From Jiangella sp. DSM 45060 (GTDB taxonomy: Bacteria > Actinomycetota > Actinomycetes > Jiangellales > Jiangellaceae): a stretch of 64,000 nt of DNA. The stretch spans positions 2,976,001-3,040,000 of the forward strand of contig NZ_LT629771.1 of NCBI RefSeq assembly GCF_900105175.1, given 5' to 3'. This document shows positions 16,151-24,516 of the stretch, piece by piece. Position numbers and translations under genes: made by a program. The notes beneath the pieces are model-generated. The model was not told the origin of the DNA. It saw only the letters and a program-made list of their open reading frames with translations, and ran no database searches. The stretch's first letter is position 1, and each line of letters begins with the position of its first letter.

Positions 16151-17004
16151 GTGCTGGCTCCCTGCGGGTCGAGCCGGTCGCGCAGCACGTCGGCCATGAT
16201 GTTGATGCCGAGGACGACCAGCAGGATCGGGACGCCGGCGATGACGCCGATCCACGGATGGCTGAGGACGAACCCGCGCGACTGCGCGAGCAGCGAGCCC
16301 CAGGACGGGTCCGGCGGCTGCACGCCCAGCCCGAGGAAGCCGAGCCCGGCCTCGTCGAGCACGGCGAAGCCGAGCAGCACCGTCGTCTGGACGATGAGCA
16401 GCGGCAGCAGCGCCGGCACGATCTCCTTGCGGATGATCCGCCACCGCCCGGCGCCGATCACCCGGGCCGCGTCGGTGTAGGCGAGGTCGCGGACGCCGAC
16501 GACGGCGCTGCGCACCAGCCGGGCGTAGAACGGCCAGAACGCCAGCCCGAGCGCCAGCAGCGTCGTGCTGAACGACGGCCCGAACAGGCCGACGATGCCG
16601 ATGGCGACCAGCAGCGTCGGGATGGCGAAGAACAGGTCGACGACCCGCATGACGGCGAGGTCGACCCAGCCGCCGAGATACCCGGTGAGCAGGCCCAGCG
16701 GGACCGCGATGGCCGACGCGAGCGCGACGGCGCCGAGCGCGATCAGCATGGTCATCCGGCCGCCGACAGCCATGCGGGTGAACAGGTCGCGGCCGAGGTC
16801 GTCGGTGCCGAGCCAGTGCTGCGCCGACGGCCCGGCCAGTCGAGCGTCGAGGTCGGTGGCGTTCGGGTCGTATCCGGAGATCAGCGGCCCGACCAGCATG
16901 AACAGCGCCAGGATGCCGAGCAGCCCGCCGCCGACGAACACCTTCCAGCTCCGCTTCACGCGGGGGCCGTCGGTGGTCGCGGCCACCACCGCCACGGCGC
17001 TCAT
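16147..17004 (-). CDS. ABC transporter permease (DppC/OppC-like)
   Basis: 285 residues, inner-membrane permease. A short N-terminal tail and first helix (LLGILALFMLVGPLI) are followed by five more hydrophobic segments and the EAA-type loop that contacts the ATPase (KEIVPALLPLL region). The extracytoplasmic GTDDLGRDLFTRM segment after helix 1 is the hallmark of DppC/OppC proteins. ATG at 17004 overlaps dppB-like stop by 4 bp. Confidence 0.93.
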   Translation of the reverse strand: MSAVAVVAATTDGPRVKRSWKVFVGGGLLGILALFMLVGPLISGYDPNATDLDARLAGPSAQHWLGTDDLGRDLFTRMAVGGRMTMLIALGAVALASAIAVPLGLLTGYLGGWVDLAVMRVVDLFFAIPTLLVAIGIVGLFGPSFSTTLLALGLAFWPFYARLVRSAVVGVRDLAYTDAARVIGAGRWRIIRKEIVPALLPLLIVQTTVLLGFAVLDEAGLGFLGLGVQPPDPSWGSLLAQSRGFVLSHPWIGVIAGVPILLVVLGINIMADVLRDRLDPQGAST

Positions 17005-17951
17005 GTGAGCCTCACTCTCGGGTCCATCAGGCCCTGCAGGACCTCGGCGATGACGTTGACGACGATGAAGATCACGCCGTAGATCAGCATCAGCGCCTGG
17101 ATCATCGGGTAGTCGCGCTCGCTGACGCCGGCCGCGACCAGCCGGCCCATGCCGGGCCAGTTGAACAGCTCCTCGACGATGATCGAGCCGGCCAGCAGGA
17201 ACCCGACGGTCAGCGCGACCGCGACGATCAGCGACGGGATGGAGATGCGCAGCACGACGGTGCGCGCCACCGTCCGCTCCGGCAGCCCCTGTGCCCGGGC
17301 GTACGCGACGCTCGGTTCGCCGCCGGTCTCGACGACGGCGGTGCGGGTCAGCCGGGCCAGGTACGGCGCGATCGCCAGCCCCAGGGTCAGAGCCGGCAGC
17401 ACCAGCAGCCGCAGGTTCTGCCCCGGATCGACGTCGAAGGGCACGTAGCCCTGGCTGGGCAGCCAGCCCAGCTGCAGCGCGAGCAGCAGCATGAGCAGCG
17501 TGCCCAGCCAGAAGCCGGGCGTCGCCAGCCCGACCAGCGTGGCGCCGGTGATGACGTTGTCGGCCCGGCTGCCGCGCCGGAACCCGGCGTAGAGGCCGGC
17601 CGGGATCGCGATCAGCAGTCCGACCAGCAGCCCGCCGAGCGCCAGCTCCAGCGTCGCCGGGATGCGGTCGATCAGGATGTCCGACACCGGCATCCGGGAC
17701 CGGTACGACAGCCCGAAGTCTCCGGTCACCACGTTGCCCAGCCAGCTCGTGTACTGCTGATACCAGGGTTCGTTCAGGCCGAGCTGGTCGCGCAGCCGCG
17801 CGACCAGCTCCGGATCACTGTTGACCCCCAGCATCGCGGTCACCGGGTCGCCCGGGATGACCCGGACGTAGGCGAAGGCCAGGATGCTCAGCCCGAACAG
17901 CAGCGGGACCGCGAGCAAGAGCCGACGCGCGATGTACTGGACCACCTGCAC
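17001..17951 (-). CDS. ABC transporter permease (DppB/OppB-like)
   Basis: 316 residues, six predicted membrane helices; the first is RRLLLAVPLLFGLSILAFA, followed by the family motif IPGDPV. C-terminal FNWPGMGRLV and the GVIFIVVNVIAEVLQGLMDPR end are typical of DppB/OppB. GTG start at 17951 after GGGGGAGGT; 26 bp separate it from the binding-protein gene. Forms the channel with the DppC-like protein. Confidence 0.93.
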   Translation of the reverse strand: MQVVQYIARRLLLAVPLLFGLSILAFAYVRVIPGDPVTAMLGVNSDPELVARLRDQLGLNEPWYQQYTSWLGNVVTGDFGLSYRSRMPVSDILIDRIPATLELALGGLLVGLLIAIPAGLYAGFRRGSRADNVITGATLVGLATPGFWLGTLLMLLLALQLGWLPSQGYVPFDVDPGQNLRLLVLPALTLGLAIAPYLARLTRTAVVETGGEPSVAYARAQGLPERTVARTVVLRISIPSLIVAVALTVGFLLAGSIIVEELFNWPGMGRLVAAGVSERDYPMIQALMLIYGVIFIVVNVIAEVLQGLMDPRVRLT

Positions 17952-17977
17952 CTCCCCCTAGCTGGTCAGCGCCGACA

Positions 17978-19600
17978 TCACTCGGTGAGCGTGGCGTCGA
18001 CCAGCGTGTACGAGTCGGCGTCGACGCCGGGCTTGTAGTTCTGCACCCGTTGCGTCATGCCGACCTGTGGCCACTGGTATCCCACCACGAGCATCGGCAG
18101 CTCGTCGGCCTGCCACTGCTCGAGCTCCTTGATGATCTCGATGGACGCGGCCTCGTCGACCTGCTGCGCCTCGGTGATCTTCGCGTCGATCTCGGGGTCG
18201 TTCAGGTGCGTGGTGAGCGCGGTGAGCGAGCCGCCGGAGGCGAACCAGTTCGTGTAGAGGTCCATCGAGTCGGCCGCGCCGGCGCCGCCGTGGTACATGG
18301 TGAACAGGCCGTTGCCGACGTCGCCCCAGTAGGCGGCGGGGTCGTACTTGCGCGGCGTCACCTCGATGCCCACCTCCTGCAGGTTCTGCTGCAGGATCTG
18401 CACGTGGCACTCGGCCGCGGGCCAGTTGCCCTCGTACGGGACCTCGAACGCCAGCGGGGTGCCGTCGTCGACGCCGTCGACGCCGTCCGCCACCCGGGTG
18501 CCGCCGCCGTCGGGCTCGACCCAGCCGGCCTCGTCCAGCAGGTTCGCGGCCTCGTCGAGGGCGTCCTCGCGGCTGTCGGCCTTGTACGTGTCGATCTCCT
18601 CGTACGCCGCGTCCCAGGGCCGCAGGATGTTGCCGTAGGTGAGGCCGCCGGTGCCGAACCAGCAGGCCTCCTGCTTGCCCTCGCGGTCGACGGCCCAGGC
18701 GACGGCCTGGCGCACCTGCTTGTTGTCGAACGGGGCCTTGGTCCGGTCCCAGCCCCAGAACAGCGGGGACAGCTGGTCGGACTGGATGACCTGGATGGTG
18801 CCCTCGGACTTCAGCCGCTCGGCGTCGGAGTAAGCGACGCTGGCGACGTCGGCCGAGCCGGACTCCAGCGCGGCCGCGTTGGCCGTCGGGTCGTTGTTGA
18901 ACGAGACCTGGATGGTCGCGATGCCCGGCGGGCGGAAGTAGTGCTCGTTGGCCGTGAACGTCATCTGGCTCTTGGGTGTGTACTCCGACAGCGTCCAGGG
19001 ACCGGAGGTGACCGTCGGCATGGTGAAGTAGTCCGGGTCGGCGGTGACCGCCGCCTCGGACAGGATCGCCGCGTTGGCCGGGCGTCCGACCAGCGCGGGG
19101 AACGTGCTCATCGGGCCCGCGAGGGTGAACTGCACGGTCGTGTCGTCGACGGCCTCGACGGAGGTCAGCGTGCCCAGCTGGCCGGACAGCGCCTCGCCCT
19201 CCTTCGCCCGCTCGAACGAGAACACCACGTCGGACGCGGTGATCGGCGAGCCGTCGCTGAACGCGATCCCGTCGCGCAGGGTGAACGTGTAGACGGTGCC
19301 GTCGTCGGAGATCTCCCACGACTCGGCGAGGGCGCCGACGATCTCGCCGTCGCCGTCTCGCTCGGTGAGGGTCTCGTAGATCATCGCCATCGGGACGCGG
19401 GAGGCGTCGGCGAACGCGGTGGCCGGGTCGAAGCCCTGAGTGGGCTCCACCCCGAGCATCCGCAGCGGGCCGGCCGACTGGCCGTTGCCGCTGCTGTCGC
19501 CGCCCGCCGCCGGCTCGCTGCTCGAGCCGCCTCCGCAGCCGGCCAGCACGACCGCGGTGACGAGCCCCGCAGCCAGGATTCGGAACTGACGCTTCGACAT
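17978..19600 (-). CDS. Lipoprotein solute-binding protein of the peptide/nickel-type ABC importer
   Basis: 540 residues, SBP_bac_5 fold. Lipoprotein signal with lipobox VVLAGC, lipidated Cys22, and a Ser/Gly-rich tether. Family strands are visible in YTFTLRDGIAFSDGSPITAS near 100 and the closing QWPQVGMTQR region. It captures the ligand outside the membrane and delivers it to the two permeases. Start: ATG at 19600, 6 nt after AAGGAG; a GTG one codon upstream is possible but sits too near the ribosome site. First gene of the operon, with its own promoter and operator (19646-19698). Ligand could be oligopeptide, oligosaccharide or another charged oligomer; these importers are not specific by sequence. 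Confidence 0.92.
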   Translation of the reverse strand: MSKRQFRILAAGLVTAVVLAGCGGGSSSEPAAGGDSSGNGQSAGPLRMLGVEPTQGFDPATAFADASRVPMAMIYETLTERDGDGEIVGALAESWEISDDGTVYTFTLRDGIAFSDGSPITASDVVFSFERAKEGEALSGQLGTLTSVEAVDDTTVQFTLAGPMSTFPALVGRPANAAILSEAAVTADPDYFTMPTVTSGPWTLSEYTPKSQMTFTANEHYFRPPGIATIQVSFNNDPTANAAALESGSADVASVAYSDAERLKSEGTIQVIQSDQLSPLFWGWDRTKAPFDNKQVRQAVAWAVDREGKQEACWFGTGGLTYGNILRPWDAAYEEIDTYKADSREDALDEAANLLDEAGWVEPDGGGTRVADGVDGVDDGTPLAFEVPYEGNWPAAECHVQILQQNLQEVGIEVTPRKYDPAAYWGDVGNGLFTMYHGGAGAADSMDLYTNWFASGGSLTALTTHLNDPEIDAKITEAQQVDEAASIEIIKELEQWQADELPMLVVGYQWPQVGMTQRVQNYKPGVDADSYTLVDATLTE

Positions 19601-19645
19601 CACGCACTCCTTCAGGTGGTCGATCCGCCGGAGGGGATGGACGGG

Positions 19646-19675
19646 ACCCTAGGTTCCCCGTCAAAGTGTAGTCAA
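19646..19675 (-). promoter_or_regulatory. Promoter of the leftward ABC importer operon
   Basis: On the minus strand TTGACT (19670-19675) and TAGGGT (19646-19651) are separated by 18 bp, a good sigma-70-type promoter about 45 bp before the binding-protein ATG. The operator palindrome centred at 19691 lies just upstream of the -35. Confidence 0.6.
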
Positions 19676-19683
19676 GTCTCTTG

Positions 19684-19698
19684 ACATAGGTCCTATGT
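19684..19698. promoter_or_regulatory. Operator palindrome, copy 4 (perfect)
   Basis: ACATAGGTCCTATGT is a perfect 7-1-7 palindrome between the divergent importer operon and the DapA-family gene. It shares the AGG-T-CCT core and spacing with the sites at 2353, 6133 and 6154. A half-match (CCTAGGTT) sits at 19648-19655 inside the leftward -10. One protein bound here could control both directions. Confidence 0.65.
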
Positions 19699-19715
19699 AA
19701 GGATTGGGTTACGAC

Positions 19716-20657
19716 ATGAGCGACGGCTTCTCCCTGTCCGGGGTGTTCCCCGCGAGCCTGACGATGTTCGACGAGGCCGGCCGGCTGGACCAGCCGGCCA
19801 CGCACCGCCACCTGGCGTCGCTGGTCGACGCGGGTGCGCACGGTCTGGTGGTGGCCGGGACCAGCGGCGAGTTCGTCGCCATGGCCCCCGACGAGAAGGT
19901 GCGGCTGGTGGCGACGGCGGTCGCCGCGGCGGACGGGCGAGTGCCGGTCGTGGCCGGCACCGGTACCGCGTCGACCGCCGAGTCCGTCGAGCTGACCCGG
20001 GCGGCGGCCGCCGAAGGCGCCGCCGCCGTGCTGGTGATCCTCCCCTACTACATGCGCCCGCACCGCGAGGAGGTGCTGGCGCACGTCCGTGCCGTCGGCG
20101 CGGCCAGCCCGGTGCCGGTGCTGCTCTACAACAACCCGGCCAACAGCGGCACCACCGAGCTGGACGCCGTCGACGTCGGCATGCTCTACCGCGAGGGCGT
20201 CATCCACGGCGTCAAGAGCACCTTCCCCACCGTCCACCAGGTTCCCGAGGTCATCGACGAGACCGGGCCGGACTTCGCCGTCTTCTACGGCGGGTTCATG
20301 GCGCCGTTGTCCGGGCTGGCCGAGGGCGCGCACGGGTGGATCAGCGGCGTGCTGAACGTCGCGCTGGCCGAGGCGCTGGCGCTGTATGACGCGGTGCGCT
20401 CCGGTGACCTGGCGGCGGCGCGGCGATGGGCCGCGGCGATCCGCCAGTACCGCTACCTCTACACCCGGCGCCCGCTCGGCCAGGTCGGCGACCTCGCGCT
20501 GTACCGGACCATGCTGGAGCTGCGCGGCGAGCACGGCGGGCACTGCCGGCTGCCGCTGCTGCCGCTGACGCCGGAGCAGCGGGCCACGCTCGAGCGGATC
20601 ATGACGGAGAACCCTGCGCTGCGCGGTACCGCGGTCAGCGGGGCTCCGTCTCGATGA
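19716..20657 (+). CDS. DapA/N-acetylneuraminate-lyase family aldolase or dehydratase
   Basis: 313-residue class I lyase of the dihydrodipicolinate synthase superfamily, using a lysine Schiff base on a 2-keto acid. Visible: the GTSGEF loop, the tyrosine in VPVLLYNNPAN near residue 140, and the Schiff-base lysine in IHGVKSTF near 168. In this context a 2-keto-3-deoxy sugar acid made by the enolase-superfamily dehydratases is a likely substrate (inference). Start ATG at 19716, 12 nt after AAGGA; a TTG at 19704 would abut the ribosome site. Transcribed divergently from the ABC importer and overlaps the MFS gene by ATGA. Confidence 0.88.
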   Translation: MSDGFSLSGVFPASLTMFDEAGRLDQPATHRHLASLVDAGAHGLVVAGTSGEFVAMAPDEKVRLVATAVAAADGRVPVVAGTGTASTAESVELTRAAAAEGAAAVLVILPYYMRPHREEVLAHVRAVGAASPVPVLLYNNPANSGTTELDAVDVGMLYREGVIHGVKSTFPTVHQVPEVIDETGPDFAVFYGGFMAPLSGLAEGAHGWISGVLNVALAEALALYDAVRSGDLAAARRWAAAIRQYRYLYTRRPLGQVGDLALYRTMLELRGEHGGHCRLPLLPLTPEQRATLERIMTENPALRGTAVSGAPSR

Positions 20658-22948
20658 CGAGATCAGGACTCTGGCGGCCTCGCCGCCTGCCACCGGCGCC
20701 CGAACGCAGCCGAGTCCGGCCGGCGCCGTCCACCCGGAGACTCGTCGGCACCGCGATCGTCGGCGCCGTCATGCTCAACCTCGACATCGCCTCCGTCAGC
20801 GTCGTGCTGCCGACGTTCCAGGCCGAGTTCGGCACGACCGTCGCCACCGCGGCCTGGACGATGACCGCCTACACGCTCGCGCTCGCCGCGGTCATCCCGT
20901 TCACCGGCTGGGCGACGGACCGGTTCGGCGCTCGGCGGCTGTACCTCGTCGCGCTGACGTTGTTCGGGTCCGGCGCGCTGCTGTGCGGCGTGGCCTGGGA
21001 CATCGGGGCGCTGATCAGCGCTCGGACGCTGCAGGGGCTCGGCGGCGGCCTGCTGGTGCCGCTGGCCATGACGATCACCACCCACGCAGCCGGTCCGGGC
21101 CGCGTCGGCCGTGTCACGGCGGTCCTGTTCGCGACCGCGGCCACCGGGGCGATCGCCGGGCCGATCCTGGCCGGCTGGCTGCTCGGCATCGCGTCCTGGC
21201 ACTGGGTCTTCCTCGCCGAGTTGCCGCTCGTCGCCGCCGCGTTCGCGGCCGCGCACCGGGTGCTGCCGCGGGACCGTCCGCAGCGCCCGGCCGGCTTCGA
21301 CTTCACCGGGATGGCGCTGCTCTCCCCCGGCCTGGCGGCGCTGCTGTTCGCCGTGTCGTCCGCGCCCGGGCAGCGCTCGCCCGTCACGGCCGCGGTGCTG
21401 GCGCCGGCCGCGGCCGGGGTGCTGCTGGTCGTGGCGTTCGTCGTGCACGCGCTGCGGGCCGGCCATCCCCTGATCGACCTGCGGATGTTCCGCAACCGGG
21501 AGCTGACCGTCGCCGCCGTGACCATGGCGATGTTCTTCGTCGCGTTCACCGGCACCGGGCTGCTGCTGCCCGGGTACTTCGTCATGGTCCGCGGCGAGAG
21601 CGCTCTGGCCGCGGGGCTGCTGATGGCGCCGCAGAGCGTCGCCGGCATCGTCACGATGATCCTGTGCGGCCGGTACGCCGACCGCGTGGGCCCGCGGCGG
21701 CTGGTGATCGCCGGCCTGACGCTGGTCGTACTGGGCCTCACCACGCTCGCCCAGGTGCGGGCCGACACCTCGTACCTGCTGCTGGCCGGGTCGCTGGCCG
21801 TCGTCGGGCTCGGCCTGGGGATGACGACGCTGCCGCTGACGGCCGCGGCGCTGGCCAGCCTGCGCCCTGCCGAGGTGGCCCGCGGCTCGACCCTCATCAC
21901 CATCGTCCAGCAGACCGGCGCGGCCGTCGCGACCGCCGTCATGTCGGTGCTGCTGACCAGCCGCCTGCTGGACGTGTCCGCCGCCGACCGGCCGGCGATG
22001 GCGCGGGCGTTCGCCTCGACCTACGCGGTGGCCGTCGCCCTGGTGGTGCTGTCGATCGTCCCGGCGCTGTTCCTGCCCCGCACCCGCAGGTCAGTACTGG
22101 GCACGCCGGGCGGCGCAGCGCGGGCAGCCGGGACCGTCGCAGACGCCGGCCAGCGGGTCGCGCCGGAACACGTCCGCCGCGGCCGCCAGGGTCTGCGCCG
22201 CCGGGTACGCCCGCCACCGGCTCGCGCCCACGGCGCCGGTCCGCTCCAGGTGGGCCAGCGCCGGCGCCAGCCGTTCGAACCCGCGCGAGCAGCCGCCGTG
22301 GCGCGTGGTCACGACGCCGTCGACGCCGGCCACCCTGGCCCAGCGGACCACCGGCGTCATGCCGATGTCCTCCTCGGCGGCGTGCAGCAGGGTCATCGCG
22401 TCCAGGCCGACCCCGGCCAGCAGCACGATGCCGTCGCGGGCGGCCAGCTCGCGCAGCGGCGCGAACACGTCCTCGGCGCTCTGCCCGCCGACCAGTGCGT
22501 CCGCCAGCGGCCCGGCGGCGGCGAACGACGACAGCGCGTTCGCGCCGCGGGCCCGGCCCGGCCGCGCGAGCACCGCCCGCGAGACGGCGCCCATGCTCCG
22601 GTCGACGGCGTTCCCGGCCGGGTCGTACCCGATGGCGGGCTGCGCGGCCGGGATCATGCCGTCGTCCTCGCTGTTGAACGGCAGCGGGACGTGCCCGGCC
22701 GGCGGCGGCGCCGCGAACTGCGGGCTCTGGGTGGGCACCAGCACCGTGCCGCCGTCGGCCAGCAGCCCGTCGACGACGGCGTCCGCTCCCCCGCTCACCC
22801 GGCCGAACGACGACAGCGACGAGTGCAGGCCGACCGGCCGCCCCGCCAGCCCGAGCCGCTGCGCCGCGGCGCGCACGTCCGCCGCCGTCACCGCTGCGAT
22901 CATCACGTCACCTCGAAGCCAGGTCATCTGTCGGAGGTCACATGTTAG
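20654..22948 (+). CDS. MFS transporter (DHA2-type) with an anomalous read-through C-terminus
   Basis: The first about 480 residues form a 14-helix drug:H+ antiporter-2 type carrier: SVVLPTFQAEF after helix 1, the DRFGARRLY motif A, and the motif-C-like GPILAGWLLG. It should export or import a small organic compound. The recognisable protein ends near 22098 (FLPRTRRS), but no stop occurs; the frame stays open for another 280 codons antisense through the acetyltransferase gene and ends with TAG at 22946-22948 inside the next gene. That tail is Arg/Gln/Gly-rich and featureless. ATG at 20654 overlaps the DapA-family stop (ATGA). Either the natural stop was lost or a small sequence error hides it. 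Confidence 0.75.
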   Translation: MTRSGLWRPRRLPPAPERSRVRPAPSTRRLVGTAIVGAVMLNLDIASVSVVLPTFQAEFGTTVATAAWTMTAYTLALAAVIPFTGWATDRFGARRLYLVALTLFGSGALLCGVAWDIGALISARTLQGLGGGLLVPLAMTITTHAAGPGRVGRVTAVLFATAATGAIAGPILAGWLLGIASWHWVFLAELPLVAAAFAAAHRVLPRDRPQRPAGFDFTGMALLSPGLAALLFAVSSAPGQRSPVTAAVLAPAAAGVLLVVAFVVHALRAGHPLIDLRMFRNRELTVAAVTMAMFFVAFTGTGLLLPGYFVMVRGESALAAGLLMAPQSVAGIVTMILCGRYADRVGPRRLVIAGLTLVVLGLTTLAQVRADTSYLLLAGSLAVVGLGLGMTTLPLTAAALASLRPAEVARGSTLITIVQQTGAAVATAVMSVLLTSRLLDVSAADRPAMARAFASTYAVAVALVVLSIVPALFLPRTRRSVLGTPGGAARAAGTVADAGQRVAPEHVRRGRQGLRRRVRPPPARAHGAGPLQVGQRRRQPFEPARAAAVARGHDAVDAGHPGPADHRRHADVLLGGVQQGHRVQADPGQQHDAVAGGQLAQRREHVLGALPADQCVRQRPGGGERRQRVRAAGPARPREHRPRDGAHAPVDGVPGRVVPDGGLRGRDHAVVLAVERQRDVPGRRRRRELRALGGHQHRAAVGQQPVDDGVRSPAHPAERRQRRVQADRPPRQPEPLRRGAHVRRRHRCDHHVTSKPGHLSEVTC
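22091..22903 (-). CDS. AAC(3)-family (aminoglycoside 3-N-acetyltransferase-like) protein
   Basis: 270 residues of the Antibiotic_NAT fold, which transfers acetyl from acetyl-CoA to an amine. Visible: VGLHSSLSSFGRV near 28 (pantetheine-binding HSSLS), DGGTVLVPT, SMGAVSRAVL and the EDI...H-like core around 200. ATG at 22903 lies 7 nt after GAGG; an in-frame ATG at 22927 has no ribosome site. It carries a Cys-rich C-terminal tail (CDGPGCPRCAARR). Lone leftward gene inside a rightward operon, antisense to the 3' part of the MFS reading frame. Family proteins act on many amines, so drug resistance is not implied. Confidence 0.82.
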   Translation of the reverse strand: MIAAVTAADVRAAAQRLGLAGRPVGLHSSLSSFGRVSGGADAVVDGLLADGGTVLVPTQSPQFAAPPPAGHVPLPFNSEDDGMIPAAQPAIGYDPAGNAVDRSMGAVSRAVLARPGRARGANALSSFAAAGPLADALVGGQSAEDVFAPLRELAARDGIVLLAGVGLDAMTLLHAAEEDIGMTPVVRWARVAGVDGVVTTRHGGCSRGFERLAPALAHLERTGAVGASRWRAYPAAQTLAAAADVFRRDPLAGVCDGPGCPRCAARRAQY

Positions 22949-24516
22949 TGGGGTACGTCAGCGACGAGAACGACGTCGCCATCGCCGACGTCGCCGTCGA
23001 GCTGACCGGCCCGGACGGCGTGCCGGTGAGCTGCCGGTCCAGCGCCAGCGGCCGGATCGACGCCGACGTCGCGCCCGGCCGGTACGACGTCGTGCTGGCC
23101 CGCGACGGCTACGGCCCGAAGCGGACGACGGCCGTCGCCGGGGCCGGGCCGGTGCGGTTCCGGCTGCTCGGCGAGCGCACCTACGGGTTCCTCTGGCCGA
23201 AGGAGGTGACGTCCGGGAGCACCGCCGAGATCCGGGTCTCCTGCCCGCGGCCGTACCGGCTGTCGCTCTGGCGCTACGGCGCCGGCCGCGAGCACGTCGC
23301 GCCGCTGGGCGTCGGCGAGCACGAGCCGGGCGCCACGGCCGTCCCGCTGCCCGACGGCGACGTCGCCGGGTCCGGCGTCGACTGGTCGCCGGGCGAGTTC
23401 CCCGGCCAGCGGGTGGTCGCGCCGGAGCGCGGCGGGCTGTACTTCGTGCACGTCGACGACGACCGCGGCGGGTTCCACGGGCTGCCCTGGATCGTGTCGC
23501 CGTCAGCGCCGACGGCGCCCGTGGCGGTGCTGGCCAGCGACCTGACCTGGACTGCGTACAACTCGTTCGGCGGGCGCAGCAACTACCTGAACCCGGCCGG
23601 GCTGCCGCCGGCGCCCGCGGTGTCGCGGCGCCAGGACCTCGCGTTCTACGCCGAACCGGAGCGCGGCGAGTGGGAGGACGAGCACTACCCGCCGCTGTCG
23701 CTGCGCCGTCCCGACCCGGACCAGTCCATCCCGCTCGGCGAGGACGTGGACGGGCCGACGACCACCCGGCCGGGCGCGCACCTGGCCGCCGCCGACTGGC
23801 GGCTGCTGGCCTGGCTGGAGCGGCAGGGCTACGGCTACGACCTGTACGCGGAGTCGCGGCTGGACCGCGGCGAGGTGCCGCTGGACGCGTACCGGGTGCT
23901 GGTGCTCGGCTGCCACCCGGAGTACTGGACGTACGGCATGTTCCGGCAGGTGCGCGACTGGGTGCACGCGGGCGGCCGGCTGCTGCACCTCGGCGGCAAC
24001 GGGCTCAACTGCGAGGTCGAGCTGCTCGGCGACGACCGCCTGCTGGTGCACAACGGCGACACCCGGAAGCTCGGGCCCGGCGACGGGCCGGACTGGAGCC
24101 GGTTCACCGCGCGCCGCGAGCCCGAGGCCGCGCTGCTCGGCGTCGGCTACGACCAGCGCGGCCTGCTGACGGCGGCGCCGTACGAGGTGGTGTCGCCCTC
24201 GCATTGGGCATTCGAAGGAACCGGGGTGGCGGCGGGCTCGCTGTTCGGTGAGCGGTCCCTGAACGGGCGGATCCTCGGCGGCGCGTCCGGGCACGAGACG
24301 GACAAGCTCTCGCCGCATTCCCCGCCCGGCACGACGCTGCTGGCCCGCGGCGTCAACGCCGGCGGCGGTGGCGCGCATTTGGTGCACGTGCCGGCGCTCG
24401 GCCGCGGCGAGGTCGTGTCCACCGGCTCGATCGCGTACGTCATGTCGTTGCTGGCCGACGACGTCGTGTCGGCGCTGACGCGCAATGTGCTGGACCGCTT
24501 CCTGGCGGAGTGGTGA
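22942..24516 (+). CDS. N,N-dimethylformamidase beta-subunit-like protein with an N-terminal prealbumin-like domain
   Basis: 524 residues. Residues 1-75 look like a carboxypeptidase-regulatory/transthyretin-like beta-sandwich. From about 165 the sequence matches the large-subunit domain of dimethylformamidase-like proteins: SDLTWTAYNSFGGRSNY, LGCHPEYWTYGMF near 315, and HLGGNGLNCEV near 350, a GATase-like fold. Real DMFase uses an iron site; a wider family of amide hydrolases shares the fold. No signal peptide. ATG at 22942 after CGGAGG; 4-nt overlap into the heparinase-like gene. Likely an amide hydrolase acting on an unknown intermediate. Confidence 0.72.
   Translation: MLVGYVSDENDVAIADVAVELTGPDGVPVSCRSSASGRIDADVAPGRYDVVLARDGYGPKRTTAVAGAGPVRFRLLGERTYGFLWPKEVTSGSTAEIRVSCPRPYRLSLWRYGAGREHVAPLGVGEHEPGATAVPLPDGDVAGSGVDWSPGEFPGQRVVAPERGGLYFVHVDDDRGGFHGLPWIVSPSAPTAPVAVLASDLTWTAYNSFGGRSNYLNPAGLPPAPAVSRRQDLAFYAEPERGEWEDEHYPPLSLRRPDPDQSIPLGEDVDGPTTTRPGAHLAAADWRLLAWLERQGYGYDLYAESRLDRGEVPLDAYRVLVLGCHPEYWTYGMFRQVRDWVHAGGRLLHLGGNGLNCEVELLGDDRLLVHNGDTRKLGPGDGPDWSRFTARREPEAALLGVGYDQRGLLTAAPYEVVSPSHWAFEGTGVAAGSLFGERSLNGRILGGASGHETDKLSPHSPPGTTLLARGVNAGGGGAHLVHVPALGRGEVVSTGSIAYVMSLLADDVVSALTRNVLDRFLAEW

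Noticed and set aside
17958-20693. A 911-codon open frame antisense to the binding-protein and DapA genes
   Set aside because: It is an antisense shadow in high-GC DNA: no family motifs, His/Arg/Gly-rich composition, and fully covered by well-supported genes.
22091-22903. AAC(3) homologue as an aminoglycoside-resistance gene
   Set aside because: The family has many members that act on other amines; the setting is catabolic and nothing indicates a mobile resistance cassette.
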